Shown: positions 46,545 through 55,935 of the stretch, in pieces
Layout: each line of letters begins with the position of its first letter
How positions within the stretch are numbered: the stretch's first letter is position 1
Assembly: GCA_945877405.1 (NCBI GenBank)
Contig: CAMCSA010000005.1
Location: 1-63,960, forward strand
Direction of reading: 5' to 3'
Source: an uncultured Erysipelotrichaceae bacterium
Lineage (GTDB): Bacteria; Bacillota_I; Bacilli_A; Erysipelotrichales; Erysipelotrichaceae
Length of the DNA stretch: 63,960 bases
Translations under genes and position numbers: made by a program
The notes under the pieces: generated by a model
What the model saw: the letters and a program-made list of their open reading frames with translations, nothing else
Databases searched by the model: none
Told to the model about the DNA's origin: nothing

Positions 46545-48929
46545 TTATCCACGCAGTTCGGCATTCAGCCTCTTACTGAGGTTGTCGAGAATTCTCTGAT
46601 GTGCAGAGGTAATTTCTTCTTCCTTCAGTGTATGGTCTGTCTGGTATGTCAGGCTGAGCGCAACAGACTTCTTACCTGCTTCGATATGTTCACCTTCATA
46701 GACATCGAATACTTCTGCACCAACCAGAATCTTTGCACCGGAGTTTTTCGCAGTCTTGACAATATCACCTGCAGAAACGCTCTTTTCTACAACAAGAGCG
46801 ATGTCTCTGGATACAGATGGGAACTTCGGCAGCTCTGTAAAGCGGATTCTTCCTGTTTTAGCAGTAAGCAGTGGTTCAATGCTGAGTTCTGCATAGCATA
46901 CACGCTTGCAGTCATACTTTGCAGCATATTCCGGATGCAGCTCACCAAATACACCGACAAGCTTGCGGTCCAGATACAGCTCTGCACTTCTGTATGGATG
47001 GAAGTGTTCTGTGTCCATCTGATTTTCCGCAATACGGATTCTGCTTTCCGCAAACCCAAAGCGGGAAAGCCATGTCATGATGATTCCCTTTAATGCATAA
47101 AAATCGCCACCGATTGCATATTTATGCAGACGGTCAGACTGCATGTCACCATCCAGTACAATCGCAAGTCTTTCATCTTCCTTACCCTTTGCATATACTT
47201 TGGAAATTTCAAAGAAGGCAAGGTTGGAATTCTGATGTGCTTCGTTATACTGTACAACTTCCATCACAGAATTGATGAGGTTGGTACGGACAACCTTACG
47301 TGCTTCACTCATCGGCATCGCAAGAGCTACTGGCTCCCCAACAGGATTGAATCCTTTTGTTGCATAGTCTTCATTGACAAGTGTGTAAGTAACGATTTCA
47401 TTGAAACCGAATGCCTTCATCATTTCTCTTGTCGTACGACGGAATGACTGCACCGGTGTCAGTTGACCGACAGTTGCTGCCATTTCAGGAAGTGTGGAGC
47501 CAAGAGAATCAAAGCCGAGCAGTCTGACGACTTCTTCATCAATATCTGCTGTACCATCAATATCAATACGATAGGACGGAATGTGGCATGTAATTTCATC
47601 CCCATTGACTTCCGGTCTGAAGTCAAGCCATGTCAATGTATCGACGACCTGTTCCATTGTAAAGGATGTGCCAAGCAGACCATTGCAGTGAGAAAGTGTT
47701 TCCGTGACAACCTGAGGTACATAGCCCGTTTCACCAGCAATGACTGTTTTTTCAAATCCATCAGCTTCCGCATATTCACGCAACAGCTGTACGGAACGGT
47801 CCACTGCCTTTGCCATGGCAGGTGTTTCAATACCTTTTGTGAAACGCTGTGCTGCTTCTGTAATCAGATTCAGACGGATGGATGTACGACGGATGCTTGC
47901 GTGATCAAAGTGCGCAGCTTCAATAAACAGAGATGTCGTATTTTCATCAATCATGGATTCCTCACCACCCATGATGCCGGCAATACCAGTTGCTTCCCCA
48001 TCTGTTGTGATCAGAATATCTCCTGTCTTGATTTCAAATTCAACACCATCCAGGGCTGTCATTGTCAACTGTCTGTCATCCACAACTGTAATCTCGTGCT
48101 TTTTCAGCTTGGCAAGATCGTAATAATGCAGAGGCTGACCTGTTTCCAGCATGACAAAGTTGGAAATATCAACAACATTGTTGATGGAGTTCATACCTGC
48201 AGCATTCAGGTATTCACGCAGCCACTTTGGAGAAGGACCAACCTTAACGTTGTTGACAACCTTACCATAATAGCAGGAGCACTTATCTGTTTTCAGATTG
48301 ATCTGGAAGTCTGTATCCGTACCGATATCAGCCTGACCTTCATAATCAGGCCACTTTACTTCACGATGCAGAATCGCACCGACTTCCTTCGCCATATTCC
48401 ACATTGCTGAGCAGTCGGCTCTGTTTGGTGTCAAAGATACATCGAGAATCGTATCATCCAGACCAAGATAGCCAAGTACATCTGTTTCCCCTACCGGTGC
48501 ATCCTCAGGCAGTTCTTCAATTCCATCAATCTGATCCTGGCGCAGTGCCTTACGGTCAACACCGAGTTCAAATAATGCGCAAAGCATGCCATTGGATTCC
48601 AATCCATGCAAAGGCTTTGCTTCAATCGTACCTCCTGGCAGTTTTGCTCCAGGAAGTGCAACGATGACCTTCAATCCCTTACGGCAGTTAGGTGCACCGC
48701 AGATGATCTGGTATGTTTTTTCACCAACACATGTCTCTGTCTTATGCAGATGTGTACCTTCCACATCTTCACATTCCAGAACTTCACCAATACACAGACC
48801 TTCTGCCTGTGCCAGAGGTTCAATCCCTTCTACTTCAAGACCTGCTGTTGTCATCTTTTCAGCAAGCATCTCCGGTGTGATACCGGAAAGATCTACATAT
48901 TCACCAAGCCACTTATAACTTAACTTCAT
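46545..48929 (-). CDS. pheT: Phenylalanyl-tRNA synthetase beta chain
   Basis: The 794-residue beta subunit of the alpha2-beta2 enzyme, with tRNA-binding OB domain (about 40-155: VEGIEPLAQAEGLCIGEVLECE, ICGAPNCRKGLKVIVALPG), B3/B4 editing domain (about 205-400), B5 (about 410-480), and a C-terminal ferredoxin-like anticodon-binding domain (about 700-794, ELPKFPSVSRDIALVVEK). It follows pheS by 14 bp, so they are an operon under the T-box. Confidence 0.98.
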   Translation of the reverse strand: MKLSYKWLGEYVDLSGITPEMLAEKMTTAGLEVEGIEPLAQAEGLCIGEVLECEDVEGTHLHKTETCVGEKTYQIICGAPNCRKGLKVIVALPGAKLPGGTIEAKPLHGLESNGMLCALFELGVDRKALRQDQIDGIEELPEDAPVGETDVLGYLGLDDTILDVSLTPNRADCSAMWNMAKEVGAILHREVKWPDYEGQADIGTDTDFQINLKTDKCSCYYGKVVNNVKVGPSPKWLREYLNAAGMNSINNVVDISNFVMLETGQPLHYYDLAKLKKHEITVVDDRQLTMTALDGVEFEIKTGDILITTDGEATGIAGIMGGEESMIDENTTSLFIEAAHFDHASIRRTSIRLNLITEAAQRFTKGIETPAMAKAVDRSVQLLREYAEADGFEKTVIAGETGYVPQVVTETLSHCNGLLGTSFTMEQVVDTLTWLDFRPEVNGDEITCHIPSYRIDIDGTADIDEEVVRLLGFDSLGSTLPEMAATVGQLTPVQSFRRTTREMMKAFGFNEIVTYTLVNEDYATKGFNPVGEPVALAMPMSEARKVVRTNLINSVMEVVQYNEAHQNSNLAFFEISKVYAKGKEDERLAIVLDGDMQSDRLHKYAIGGDFYALKGIIMTWLSRFGFAESRIRIAENQMDTEHFHPYRSAELYLDRKLVGVFGELHPEYAAKYDCKRVCYAELSIEPLLTAKTGRIRFTELPKFPSVSRDIALVVEKSVSAGDIVKTAKNSGAKILVGAEVFDVYEGEHIEAGKKSVALSLTYQTDHTLKEEEITSAHQRILDNLSKRLNAELRG

Positions 48930-48943
48930 TTGAATTCTCCTTA

Positions 48944-49981
48944 TCAGTCAAAACGGTCGAACGTCTTCAGGAAACGGACATCGTTGAGATAGAAATTACG
49001 GATATCATTGATACCGTACTTCAGCATGGCAACTCTTTCCAGACCTACCCCGAAGGCAAATCCGGATGTTGTTTCCGGATCAAAACCATTCATGCGGAAT
49101 ACATTCGGATGTACCATACCTGCACCAAGGATTTCAATCCAGCCGGATCCCTTACAGACAGAACATCCCTTGCCATTGCAGAACGGACAGGATACATCTA
49201 CTTCTACAGATGGTTCTGTAAACGGGAAATAGGATGGTCTGAAACGGATCTTTCTGCCATCACCGAACAGCTTGTTCGCCATGAATTCCAGTGTTCCCTT
49301 TAAGTCAGTCAGAGTTACATGATCCCCGACAACAAGACCTTCACACTGCATGAACTGATGAGAGTGGGTCGCATCATCATCATCTCTGCGGTAAACCTTA
49401 CCCGGACAGATCAGCTTGATCGGCTTGACACCATGTGCCTTTTCCAGCTCTCTCATCTGCATTGCTGTCGTATGTGTTCTTAATAATGTATTTGGATCCA
49501 CATAGAATGTATCCTGCATATCACGTGCCGGATGATCCTTTGGAATATTGGCAAGTTCAAAGTTGTAGTAGTCCTGTTCTACTTCAGGACCTTCTGCAAC
49601 CTTATATCCCATGCCGATGAACAGATCTTCGATTTCCTGCTGAATCATGACAAGCGGATGGGTTGTTCCAAGACGTAAAGCATCACCAGCCAATGTGATA
49701 TCAATTCTTTCACGTTCCAGCTTCTGGGCAGTTGCAATCTTTGCCAGTTCCACCTGCTTTGTTTCAACTGCTGTGCTGACTTCACTTTTGAGTACATTGA
49801 CTTTCTGACCAAATGCCGGCTTTTCTTCTTTCGGCAGATCCTTCATTGCCTTCATCATGTCCTGGATCAGGCCTTTTTTTCCAAGATACTGTACGCGGAT
49901 CTGGTTCAGCTGATCCAGATTTTCCGCAGAAGCAACCGCCTGCAGTGCCTGACTGCGGACTTCTTCAATTCTGTCACTCAT
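48944..49981 (-). CDS. pheS: Phenylalanyl-tRNA synthetase alpha chain
   Basis: The 345-residue catalytic subunit, forming Phe-AMP and charging tRNA-Phe. Motif 2 of class II synthetases is [19 protein letters not shown] and motif 3 is [14 protein letters not shown]; the [14 protein letters not shown]-type motif appears as [13 protein letters not shown]-terminal coiled coil (residues 1-80) contacts tRNA. Start at 49981 (MSDRIEE) has GGAGG nine bases upstream. Controlled by the T-box leader. Confidence 0.98.
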   Translation of the reverse strand: MSDRIEEVRSQALQAVASAENLDQLNQIRVQYLGKKGLIQDMMKAMKDLPKEEKPAFGQKVNVLKSEVSTAVETKQVELAKIATAQKLERERIDITLAGDALRLGTTHPLVMIQQEIEDLFIGMGYKVAEGPEVEQDYYNFELANIPKDHPARDMQDTFYVDPNTLLRTHTTAMQMRELEKAHGVKPIKLICPGKVYRRDDDDATHSHQFMQCEGLVVGDHVTLTDLKGTLEFMANKLFGDGRKIRFRPSYFPFTEPSVEVDVSCPFCNGKGCSVCKGSGWIEILGAGMVHPNVFRMNGFDPETTSGFAFGVGLERVAMLKYGINDIRNFYLNDVRFLKTFDRFD

Positions 49982-50003
49982 TGTAATGATTTCCTCCATT
50001 CAA

Positions 50004-50232
50004 ATAAAAAAACGTTCCCGATCACAGGAACGTAATATACGCGGTACCATCCTGATTCGCATGGATCTTTCCATGCGCACCTTGATTTGGTTCGTAACGT
50101 GAACATACGTGGGTGATTAGCCCCGCTGGAAAAGTGAATTCGTCGATGACTTCACAGGATTCTTTCAGCATGCAAATCCCTCTCTTTGTGAACCCGATTC
50201 GAGTACTGGTCTTTTCTTTATAACGCTTTAGC
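50004..50232 (-). promoter_or_regulatory. T-box riboswitch (Phe) controlling pheST
   Basis: The leader has the T-box core AGGATGGTACCGCG (50040-50053), a terminator hairpin ACGTTCC-N8-GGAACGT followed by seven T residues (50004-50033), and a candidate Phe specifier codon TTC at 50136-50138 in stem I. Uncharged tRNA-Phe would pair with TTC and TGGT, stabilising the antiterminator and allowing pheST transcription. The TGGT bulge matches the ACCA end of the tRNA-Phe encoded at 22314. Confidence 0.95.
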
Positions 50233-50238
50233 CTAACC

Positions 50239-50267
50239 ATTATAGAAAAAAGAACACTTTTTGGCAA
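50239..50267 (-). promoter_or_regulatory. Promoter of the pheST leader
   Basis: Minus-strand TTGCCA (50262-50267), exactly 17 bp, TATAAT (50239-50244). Transcription would begin near 50232. Confidence 0.88.
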
Positions 50268-50274
50268 CAGCCAA

Positions 50275-50997
50275 TCATTTTACAAACACAAAGCATGTTT
50301 CACTGCTGGCATCTTTTTCATAGCGAAATCCATCCAGATCAAAACCTTTCAGGTCTTCCACAGTTTCCATCCCGTTAACAGCCATCCATCTTAAGTATGT
50401 ACCCCTTGCCTTTTTGGCAAGTGTACTGGCTGATCTCAGCTTTCCGTTTTTATTCTGCATGAAACGGATATCAACCGTTTTCCCATGATAGTAAGGAACA
50501 ACTGCCTTTGCATATTCTTCGGAAGCCAGATTGATCAGCAGATCATCTTCAATCAAAGAGGAAGGCAGATCCTTCCAGTATTCATAGAGATCTTTGTGTC
50601 CATTGATCTGAAGCTGCGCATGAAAATCCATGCGGTATGGAACTATGCCATCATCCGCTTTCAGCATTCCATAGAAGGCATCCGGTATCAATACATGCTT
50701 TCGGATATAGGTTTTCTGTGTTTCATCCAGACTGTCATAATCTAGGCTCTGATACTGCATGCCGGTATAACGCTCAATGGCACACATCAGATTTTCAGAA
50801 AGATTCATTTCAGCAAACCGTTTCTGATTAACTTCTGCAATCTTTTCAGAGCATCCCCACATCTCCATCAGCTCATTCAGATTCCTGCCTGTAACTTCCT
50901 GAATGATCACTTCCGTCAAAGGCAGACATTGTGGCAGACTTCCATACTGCCCCTGCCCTTCCTTTACGGTTTTGGCAGGTGAAATGATGATTTTCAT
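50275..50997 (-). CDS. yaaA: YaaA peroxide-stress protein
   Basis: A 240-residue YaaA (DUF328) protein that limits intracellular iron during peroxide stress in E. coli. The N terminus IIISPAKTVKEG, FYGMLKADDGIVPYRMDFHA near residue 110 and LINLASEEYAKAV near residue 165 are conserved; the C-terminal AKKARGTYLRWM is the typical HhH-like DNA-binding part. It overlaps the peroxiredoxin gene by 4 bp (ATGA), so the two are coupled, which fits the stress role. Confidence 0.94.
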   Translation of the reverse strand: MKIIISPAKTVKEGQGQYGSLPQCLPLTEVIIQEVTGRNLNELMEMWGCSEKIAEVNQKRFAEMNLSENLMCAIERYTGMQYQSLDYDSLDETQKTYIRKHVLIPDAFYGMLKADDGIVPYRMDFHAQLQINGHKDLYEYWKDLPSSLIEDDLLINLASEEYAKAVVPYYHGKTVDIRFMQNKNGKLRSASTLAKKARGTYLRWMAVNGMETVEDLKGFDLDGFRYEKDASSETCFVFVK

Positions 50998-51446
50998 AAC
51001 AGATCAAGCATTTCCTGTGCATTCGAATCAGGCTTAACATTGGCACGCACTTCCACAATCATGCCGTTTTCATCAATCAGATAGGAAGAACGCACAGTAC
51101 CCATGACCTTTTTGCCGTACATGGTCTTTTCCTTTAATACATCATATGCCTGATGTACGGTTTTATCCGGATCGGAAAGAATCATGAATCCAAGCCCATA
51201 CTTCTGTGCAAACTTTGCATGGGAAGAAACGCTGTCCTTGGATATTCCAAGTACGGTAACGCCCTTTGTAGCAAAGTCATCCATCAGGCCGTTATAGGCA
51301 CATGTCTGCTTTGTACAGCCCGATGTGTTGTCTTTGGAATAAAAATAAATAACAACTTTCCTTCCTGCAAAATCATGCAGGGATACTTCTTTTCCAGACT
51401 GATCACATAAAGTAAAGTCCGGCGCCTTTGTATTGATGGATAACAT
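50994..51446 (-). CDS. bcp: Thiol peroxidase, Bcp/PrxQ peroxiredoxin
   Basis: A 150-residue peroxiredoxin reducing peroxides. The TPAPDFTL-type start is KAPDFTLCDQSGKEV, and the catalytic motif SGCTKQTCAYNG near residue 43 has the peroxidatic Cys and, four residues later, the resolving Cys as in atypical 2-Cys PrxQ. It is reduced by thioredoxin in other bacteria (trxA is at 39 kb). It lies in an operon with a peptidase S51-like gene upstream (3-bp gap) and yaaA downstream. Confidence 0.95.
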   Translation of the reverse strand: MLSINTKAPDFTLCDQSGKEVSLHDFAGRKVVIYFYSKDNTSGCTKQTCAYNGLMDDFATKGVTVLGISKDSVSSHAKFAQKYGLGFMILSDPDKTVHQAYDVLKEKTMYGKKVMGTVRSSYLIDENGMIVEVRANVKPDSNAQEMLDLL

Positions 51447-51449
51447 TGC

Positions 51450-52181
51450 TTATTCCTCCCAGTCGTTTCCATAGTAAGCTTCACGCTGCTTTGCATCTTC
51501 TAAAGCATTGTAGATATTGTCAAGATCATATTGTGTGCATGTAAAGGCATTGCCAAGCAGTTCATAGTGGCCATGATCAATGATCACACCTCCATCTTTC
51601 CCATACGCAAATACAGCAAGTCCCTTCATTTCAATATCACGCAGCAGTCTGCTCAGATGCCGCACATCTTCTCGATAATCCGGTTCCAGTGCAAATCCTC
51701 GTAATAATCCCATTCCATTACATGCCTCATCTTCCCAATCATAGATGGAATCAAACTGTTCCATACATATGGCTGAACCACAGGCATCACTGATCAGCAC
51801 CCCATCAAATTCCAGGAATGTACGATGCAGATCAAGGGAAAGAATTCCACGCATCATTACTTCCGGATTATCACCACAAAGATACAGAATATCCGCCTTT
51901 GCGATCATAGAGGCTACACGATCGTGATCTGTGGCTGACGGATTGATCCAGCTCACATTTTCTTCTTTGATCTGATAATTTTGGAACACAGACATGATCT
52001 TTTCATAACTGCGTGCCCCTTTACGATAACGAAACTCCCATTCCAGATCATCTTCACTCCAGCCTTCATCACTCAAAAAAGCCATTACAACGACATTGGC
52101 ATCTTTTTTCATATATGGTGCAACATTGGCATATGCCCATGGTGCATCAAAATTTGCTTCATTCATGAATATATTGATCAT
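51450..52181 (-). CDS. Peptidase S51 (dipeptidase E-like) family protein
   Basis: A 243-residue cytoplasmic protein. ADILYLCGDNPEVMMRGI near residue 95 and LISDACGSAICME near residue 120 match the two motifs of the S51/YgaJ fold, the latter with Ser in place of the nucleophile elbow (G-x-S-A-G becomes ACGSA). The catalytic His is probably in VIIDHGHYELLG. Typical family members hydrolyse Asp-Xaa peptides or cyanophycin products. Start at 52181 is set by AGGATGT upstream; the ORF's longer N terminus would overlap the divergent acylphosphatase. First gene of the bcp-yaaA operon. Confidence 0.75.
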   Translation of the reverse strand: MINIFMNEANFDAPWAYANVAPYMKKDANVVVMAFLSDEGWSEDDLEWEFRYRKGARSYEKIMSVFQNYQIKEENVSWINPSATDHDRVASMIAKADILYLCGDNPEVMMRGILSLDLHRTFLEFDGVLISDACGSAICMEQFDSIYDWEDEACNGMGLLRGFALEPDYREDVRHLSRLLRDIEMKGLAVFAYGKDGGVIIDHGHYELLGNAFTCTQYDLDNIYNALEDAKQREAYYGNDWEE

Positions 52182-52223
52182 ACATCCTGTATTATAATGG
52201 AAATACTGAAAGAGGAAAATCAA

Positions 52224-52499
52224 ATGATCAGAAGATATCTCGTAATCGTAGAAGGAAGAGTACAGGGTGTCGGCATGCGTGGTTTCTGCATGCTGCAGGC
52301 ACAACAAAGAAGCCTTACAGGCTATGCGAAAAATCTGAACAATGGAATGGTGGAAATCCAGATCCAGGGAGAAGAAACAAAGATTGACGAATTCCTTGTC
52401 ACGGTAAGAAAAGGAAATCAGTTCATCCGCGTGGATGATATGAGTGTCAAATCCATTCCTGTTGTTGAAAACGAAAAAAGATTCGGCTATGGCTATTAG
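52224..52499 (+). CDS. Acylphosphatase
   Basis: A 91-residue enzyme hydrolysing acyl phosphates. VEGRVQGVGMRGFCM holds the catalytic Arg of the phosphate loop, and GYAKNLNNGMVEIQIQG the catalytic Asn. AGAGGAAAA lies eight bases upstream of the ATG at 52224. Divergent from the S51 gene with 42 bp between the starts, which share an ATTATAAT core on both strands. Cotranscribed with yitT. Confidence 0.93.
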   Translation: MIRRYLVIVEGRVQGVGMRGFCMLQAQQRSLTGYAKNLNNGMVEIQIQGEETKIDEFLVTVRKGNQFIRVDDMSVKSIPVVENEKRFGYGY

Positions 52500-52513
52500 A
52501 AAGAATGCATCTC

Positions 52514-53392
52514 ATGAGTGAAATCCACGTACAGCCAAAACCGTTAACACCCCATAACTGGGTGATGATTGTTGCCGGTTCTACATTATATGCATTTTCT
52601 GTCAATCTGTTTCTCAATCCGTTATCGTTATTTGCCGGTGGTATTGTCGGTACAGCTCAGCTTGTCCGCAACCTGCTGATTTCTTCATCTGTCAGTTTTG
52701 ATGTTGCAGGCGTATTGAACCTTGCCTTCAACATCCCTTTATTTATTCTTGCTTACCGCCACATGGCAAAAAAGACATTCTATGGTACCGTTGTATCCTT
52801 AATCGTTCAGACTGCCATACTTTCTTTTCTGCCAACCCCTTCCACACCATTAATCGCAGATACCCTTGCTGGCATCATGATCTCAGGAATTCTTGGCGGA
52901 ATCGGCTGTGGCATTGTATTAAGCAACGGTGGAACAGCAGGAGGTCTTGACCTTTTGGGTCTGTATCTGACAGGCAGACTGAAGGACTTTTCTGTCGGAA
53001 AGCTTGCCATGTTCTATAACGCATGCCTGTATACGATCTGTGGCACACTGTACAATCCTGGTACAGCCATCTATTCGATTCTGTGGATCGTATTCTTTTC
53101 CATTGCGGTTGATCGATACCACACACAGAATATTGAAGTAGAACTGATGGTATTTACCCACCATCCGGAAGTGGCTGATATGATCATGCATCAGTATGTC
53201 AGAGGTGTAACAAAATGGGATGGCACAGGTGCCTATACAAATGAAAAGACTTCCGTGCTTGTCTCCATTGTTGCCAAAAAGGAGGAAGCGGAAATCCGTA
53301 GAAACATTCTTGAAATTGACCCGAAGGCATTTATCATCACCCATGATCCGATTCGAGTCACCGGCGGTTATCAGAAACGTCTGGATATCTAG
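52514..53392 (+). CDS. YitT family membrane protein (DUF161/DUF2179)
   Basis: A 292-residue protein with five or six N-terminal helices (VMIVAGSTLYAFSVNLFL, FAGGIVGTAQLVRNLL, GIMISGILGGIGCGIVLSNG, GGTAGGLDLLGLYL) and a C-terminal soluble domain (about 220-290, ending DPIRVTGGYQKR). The GGxxGTAQ and GGTAGGLD motifs are marks of the YitT family, transporters of unknown substrate. The start at MSEIHV is preferred; an upstream ATG (52505) is possible. Convergent with trmH, overlapping by 4 bp. Confidence 0.9.
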   Translation: MSEIHVQPKPLTPHNWVMIVAGSTLYAFSVNLFLNPLSLFAGGIVGTAQLVRNLLISSSVSFDVAGVLNLAFNIPLFILAYRHMAKKTFYGTVVSLIVQTAILSFLPTPSTPLIADTLAGIMISGILGGIGCGIVLSNGGTAGGLDLLGLYLTGRLKDFSVGKLAMFYNACLYTICGTLYNPGTAIYSILWIVFFSIAVDRYHTQNIEVELMVFTHHPEVADMIMHQYVRGVTKWDGTGAYTNEKTSVLVSIVAKKEEAEIRRNILEIDPKAFIITHDPIRVTGGYQKRLDI

Positions 53393-54117
53393 TCTTTACG
53401 ATAGCTGTACATGATGATTCCACCTGCTACAGCTACATTCAATGACTCAAATCCATGCATTTCAATACGAAGCCTTTCATTACATAACGACTGAATTTCA
53501 GGGTGTACTCCCTGGCCTTCATTTCCAAGTACGAATGCCATCCTTTCACAGGATGGTATTTCTTTCATTGTCTTTGATTCCTCAAGACTTGTCGCAATGC
53601 ACATGACTCCTTCCTTCTGTAATGAAGTAATGGTTTCAAATAGATCACAACGGATCACAGGGATATGAAACATTGCTCCCTGGGTGGAACGGATTGTCTT
53701 ATCGTTATACAGATCCACAGTATCCTTTGATACAACCACACAATCAAAGCTGAACGATACGGCTGTGCGGATTAATGTTCCAAGGTTACCTGGATCCTGT
53801 ACACCATCCAGAATCAGAATCCGTGATCCGAAAACAGATGCCTCTTTGATCTTATGACATACACCGATCAGATGTACCGATGAAACATTCATCGAAAGTT
53901 TATGCATGATGCCAGGAGTTACCACAACACCATGATCATCTTTTAATAAAGCAGGATCATCTGTTATCACCGTTTCCAGAATACCTGCCCTGGCAGCTTC
54001 TTCGATCAGATGTTCCCCTTCCACAAGGAAGCGTCCGTCTTTATCTCTGTCCTTTTTCTTCTGGTAGGACGCCCAGCGTTTAACCTTTGCATTCTGCAGT
54101 GATGTAATCATTTCCAT
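53389..54117 (-). CDS. TrmH/SpoU family rRNA methyltransferase
   Basis: A 242-residue SPOUT methyltransferase modifying the 2'-OH of RNA. Motif 1 LILDGVQDPGNLGTLIRTA near residue 105, motif 2 FVLGNEGQGVHPEI near residue 200 and motif 3 FESLNVAVAGGIIMY at the C terminus make the knot. N-terminal 75 residues are an L30e-like RNA-binding part (KRWASYQKKKDRDKDGRFLVEG). An IS605-type element ends 15 bp upstream of its start, and no Shine-Dalgarno is visible in those bases, so its own expression is doubtful. Confidence 0.92.
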   Translation of the reverse strand: MEMITSLQNAKVKRWASYQKKKDRDKDGRFLVEGEHLIEEAARAGILETVITDDPALLKDDHGVVVTPGIMHKLSMNVSSVHLIGVCHKIKEASVFGSRILILDGVQDPGNLGTLIRTAVSFSFDCVVVSKDTVDLYNDKTIRSTQGAMFHIPVIRCDLFETITSLQKEGVMCIATSLEESKTMKEIPSCERMAFVLGNEGQGVHPEIQSLCNERLRIEMHGFESLNVAVAGGIIMYSYRKD

Positions 54118-54132
54118 ACCAATATATTATTA

Positions 54133-54345
54133 GTGAACTACTCGGTCACAAGGAACCGAGCTTCTTAGGGCTTCGCCCTTAGAACTTTTCCTGTGTTACC
54201 AGACTGTTAGCTATGCGCATGCCGGGATACAATCCCTTCTGTCGTTCTATAGTGCTGTAGTATTCTGCTGTGTCTTGCATTCTCACAGCAGTGTGATTCA
54301 GGCTATCCCCGTTGTTCCAACGGTTCTTTCAGTTGTTATTGTTAT
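54133..54345 (-). ncRNA. Predicted omega-RNA (reRNA) of element 2
   Basis: The 213 bases after tnpB are non-coding and structured, including CTAAGGGCGAAGCCCTAAG and the terminal CTCGGT/ACCGAG stem. The predicted guide, copied from the flank, begins TAATAATATATTGGTATGG, which covers the trmH start codon. Inferred from TnpB biology. Confidence 0.65.
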
Positions 54346-55506
54346 TTATTGTGTGCAGTATATTCTAACCGCTTCGTTTTTGATATTGATAGCAGCGTTT
54401 TCATCACGATTGTGCTGTGTTCCACAATGTGGACATGTCCATTCTCTTACAGACAGATCCTTTGTCTGTGTGGAAATGCACCCGCAATTGTTACACATCT
54501 GTGAGGATGGAAACCACTTGTCTATTCGAATGACTTTCTTTCCAAGTTCTTCTGCTTTGTAATTGAGCATTACTGTAAACATACCCCAACCTTTATCGGA
54601 TACACTTTTTCCAAAGTTAAGAGACTGTGACATGCCATGCATGTTGAGATCTTCAATTCCGATAATGTCATAAGTATCTACCAGTTTACGGGAGAGCTTG
54701 TGAAGAAAATCGTTACGCTGATGCTTGGTTTTTGCATACAGTGCAGAAATCTTCTTTCTCTGCTTTCTGTAATTGGAAGACCCTTTCTTCATATGAGACA
54801 GTTTACGTTGTTCTTTGGCAAGTCCTTCCTGAATCCGCAAATATGGATGAGGTGTATCTACCGTGTTTCCATTAGAGTCCACGTAAAATGCATGCATGGA
54901 CATATCCAGACCAATGGAATTATCCGGATCAATATCATGTACGACCTTCTTCTTTGTGTATTCAAACAGAAGGGCGACATAATATCTTTCATTCGTTTCT
55001 CTGGAAACAGTAACACTCTTCAGAGTTCCACCCTGTCTGATTGGACGGTGATTTCTGACTTTGACTTCTCCAGGAATCTTTGGAAGAGATAAACAGATGT
55101 GGTGATTGGAATATCTGAGCCTGATATTTCCGTTAACCATGTTTGTGGTGTAAGAATCGTGATGATCACTTTTCTTCTTGAACTTCGGATAATCTGCCCG
55201 TCCTTCATAGAAGTTTGTAAATGCACTGTTGAGGTTCAGTTGCACATTAGCCAAAGCAAGAGAATCTACTTCTGAAAGCCATCTGCAACACGAAAGATGC
55301 TTGTACCACGCAGGGGTGAGATTTAGCTTCTCTCCAAAGTTCTTATATGCTTTTGATTTATCATCAAGCATTCTGTTATACAGATAGCGCACACAGCCAA
55401 AGGTCTTTGAGAACATGATCTTCTGTTCTTCATCCGGAAAGGCAAGAAATCTGTAGGCAATGCGTGTCACTTCATCAGATTTGTGTTTTGTCTTTCTCAA
55501 TGGCAT
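54346..55506 (-). CDS. tnpB: TnpB RNA-guided endonuclease, element 2
   Basis: A 386-residue TnpB with all catalytic residues: RuvC-I Asp in IGLDMSMHAFYV near residue 200, RuvC-II Glu in IIGIEDLNMHG near residue 288, and RuvC-III Asp in HNRDENAAINIK. The Cys4 zinc finger is MCNNCGCIS and CPHCGTQ. N-terminal helical/wedge domain begins AYRFLAFPDEEQ. An intact RNA-guided nuclease is expected. It begins 12 bp after tnpA. Confidence 0.95.
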   Translation of the reverse strand: MPLRKTKHKSDEVTRIAYRFLAFPDEEQKIMFSKTFGCVRYLYNRMLDDKSKAYKNFGEKLNLTPAWYKHLSCCRWLSEVDSLALANVQLNLNSAFTNFYEGRADYPKFKKKSDHHDSYTTNMVNGNIRLRYSNHHICLSLPKIPGEVKVRNHRPIRQGGTLKSVTVSRETNERYYVALLFEYTKKKVVHDIDPDNSIGLDMSMHAFYVDSNGNTVDTPHPYLRIQEGLAKEQRKLSHMKKGSSNYRKQRKKISALYAKTKHQRNDFLHKLSRKLVDTYDIIGIEDLNMHGMSQSLNFGKSVSDKGWGMFTVMLNYKAEELGKKVIRIDKWFPSSQMCNNCGCISTQTKDLSVREWTCPHCGTQHNRDENAAINIKNEAVRIYCTQ

Positions 55507-55518
55507 AAGTACTCTCCT

Positions 55519-55935
55519 CTAACGCTGAACATTATTCTGGTGTTCGATGTATCTGCGGACATTTTCTTCGCTTGTAGAACCGATTGTTTCCACAAAGTAA
55601 GAGCCATTCCAAAGCTGACCTTTCCATAGGTAATTACGAAGCTGTGGATATTCCCTGAACAGTCGAATACCGGAAGTACCTTTGAGGTGTTTGACAATAA
55701 ATGTAATGGATAACTTCGGAGGTGCACTGACGAAACAATGCACATGATCTGCCTCACCCATTTCACACAAATCAACAGAGAATCCGTTCTCCTTACCAAC
55801 ATCCTTCAGAATCATCTGTAGCGATTTTTCTATTTCGGGTGTGAGAACTTTGCGTCTGTATTTGACACACCAGACAATGTGGTAATGGACGCTGTATACA
55901 CATGTACGTGCATGAATATATCTATCATTGGACAT
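55519..55935 (-). CDS. tnpA: IS200/IS605 TnpA, element 2
   Basis: A 138-residue Y1 transposase. HUH motif is GEADHVHCFVSAPP near residue 62, catalytic Tyr is in VRRYIEHQ near residue 129, and WNGSYFVETIGS precedes it. All key residues are present, so the element is likely active. Confidence 0.95.
   Translation of the reverse strand: MSNDRYIHARTCVYSVHYHIVWCVKYRRKVLTPEIEKSLQMILKDVGKENGFSVDLCEMGEADHVHCFVSAPPKLSITFIVKHLKGTSGIRLFREYPQLRNYLWKGQLWNGSYFVETIGSTSEENVRRYIEHQNNVQR

Noticed and set aside
47463-48410. A 315-codon plus-strand frame inside pheT
   Set aside because: Antisense shadow of the beta chain; no plausible family.
50022-50267. An 81-codon open frame on the minus strand before pheS
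   Set aside because: It lies fully inside the T-box leader; its sequence is explained by the conserved RNA structure.
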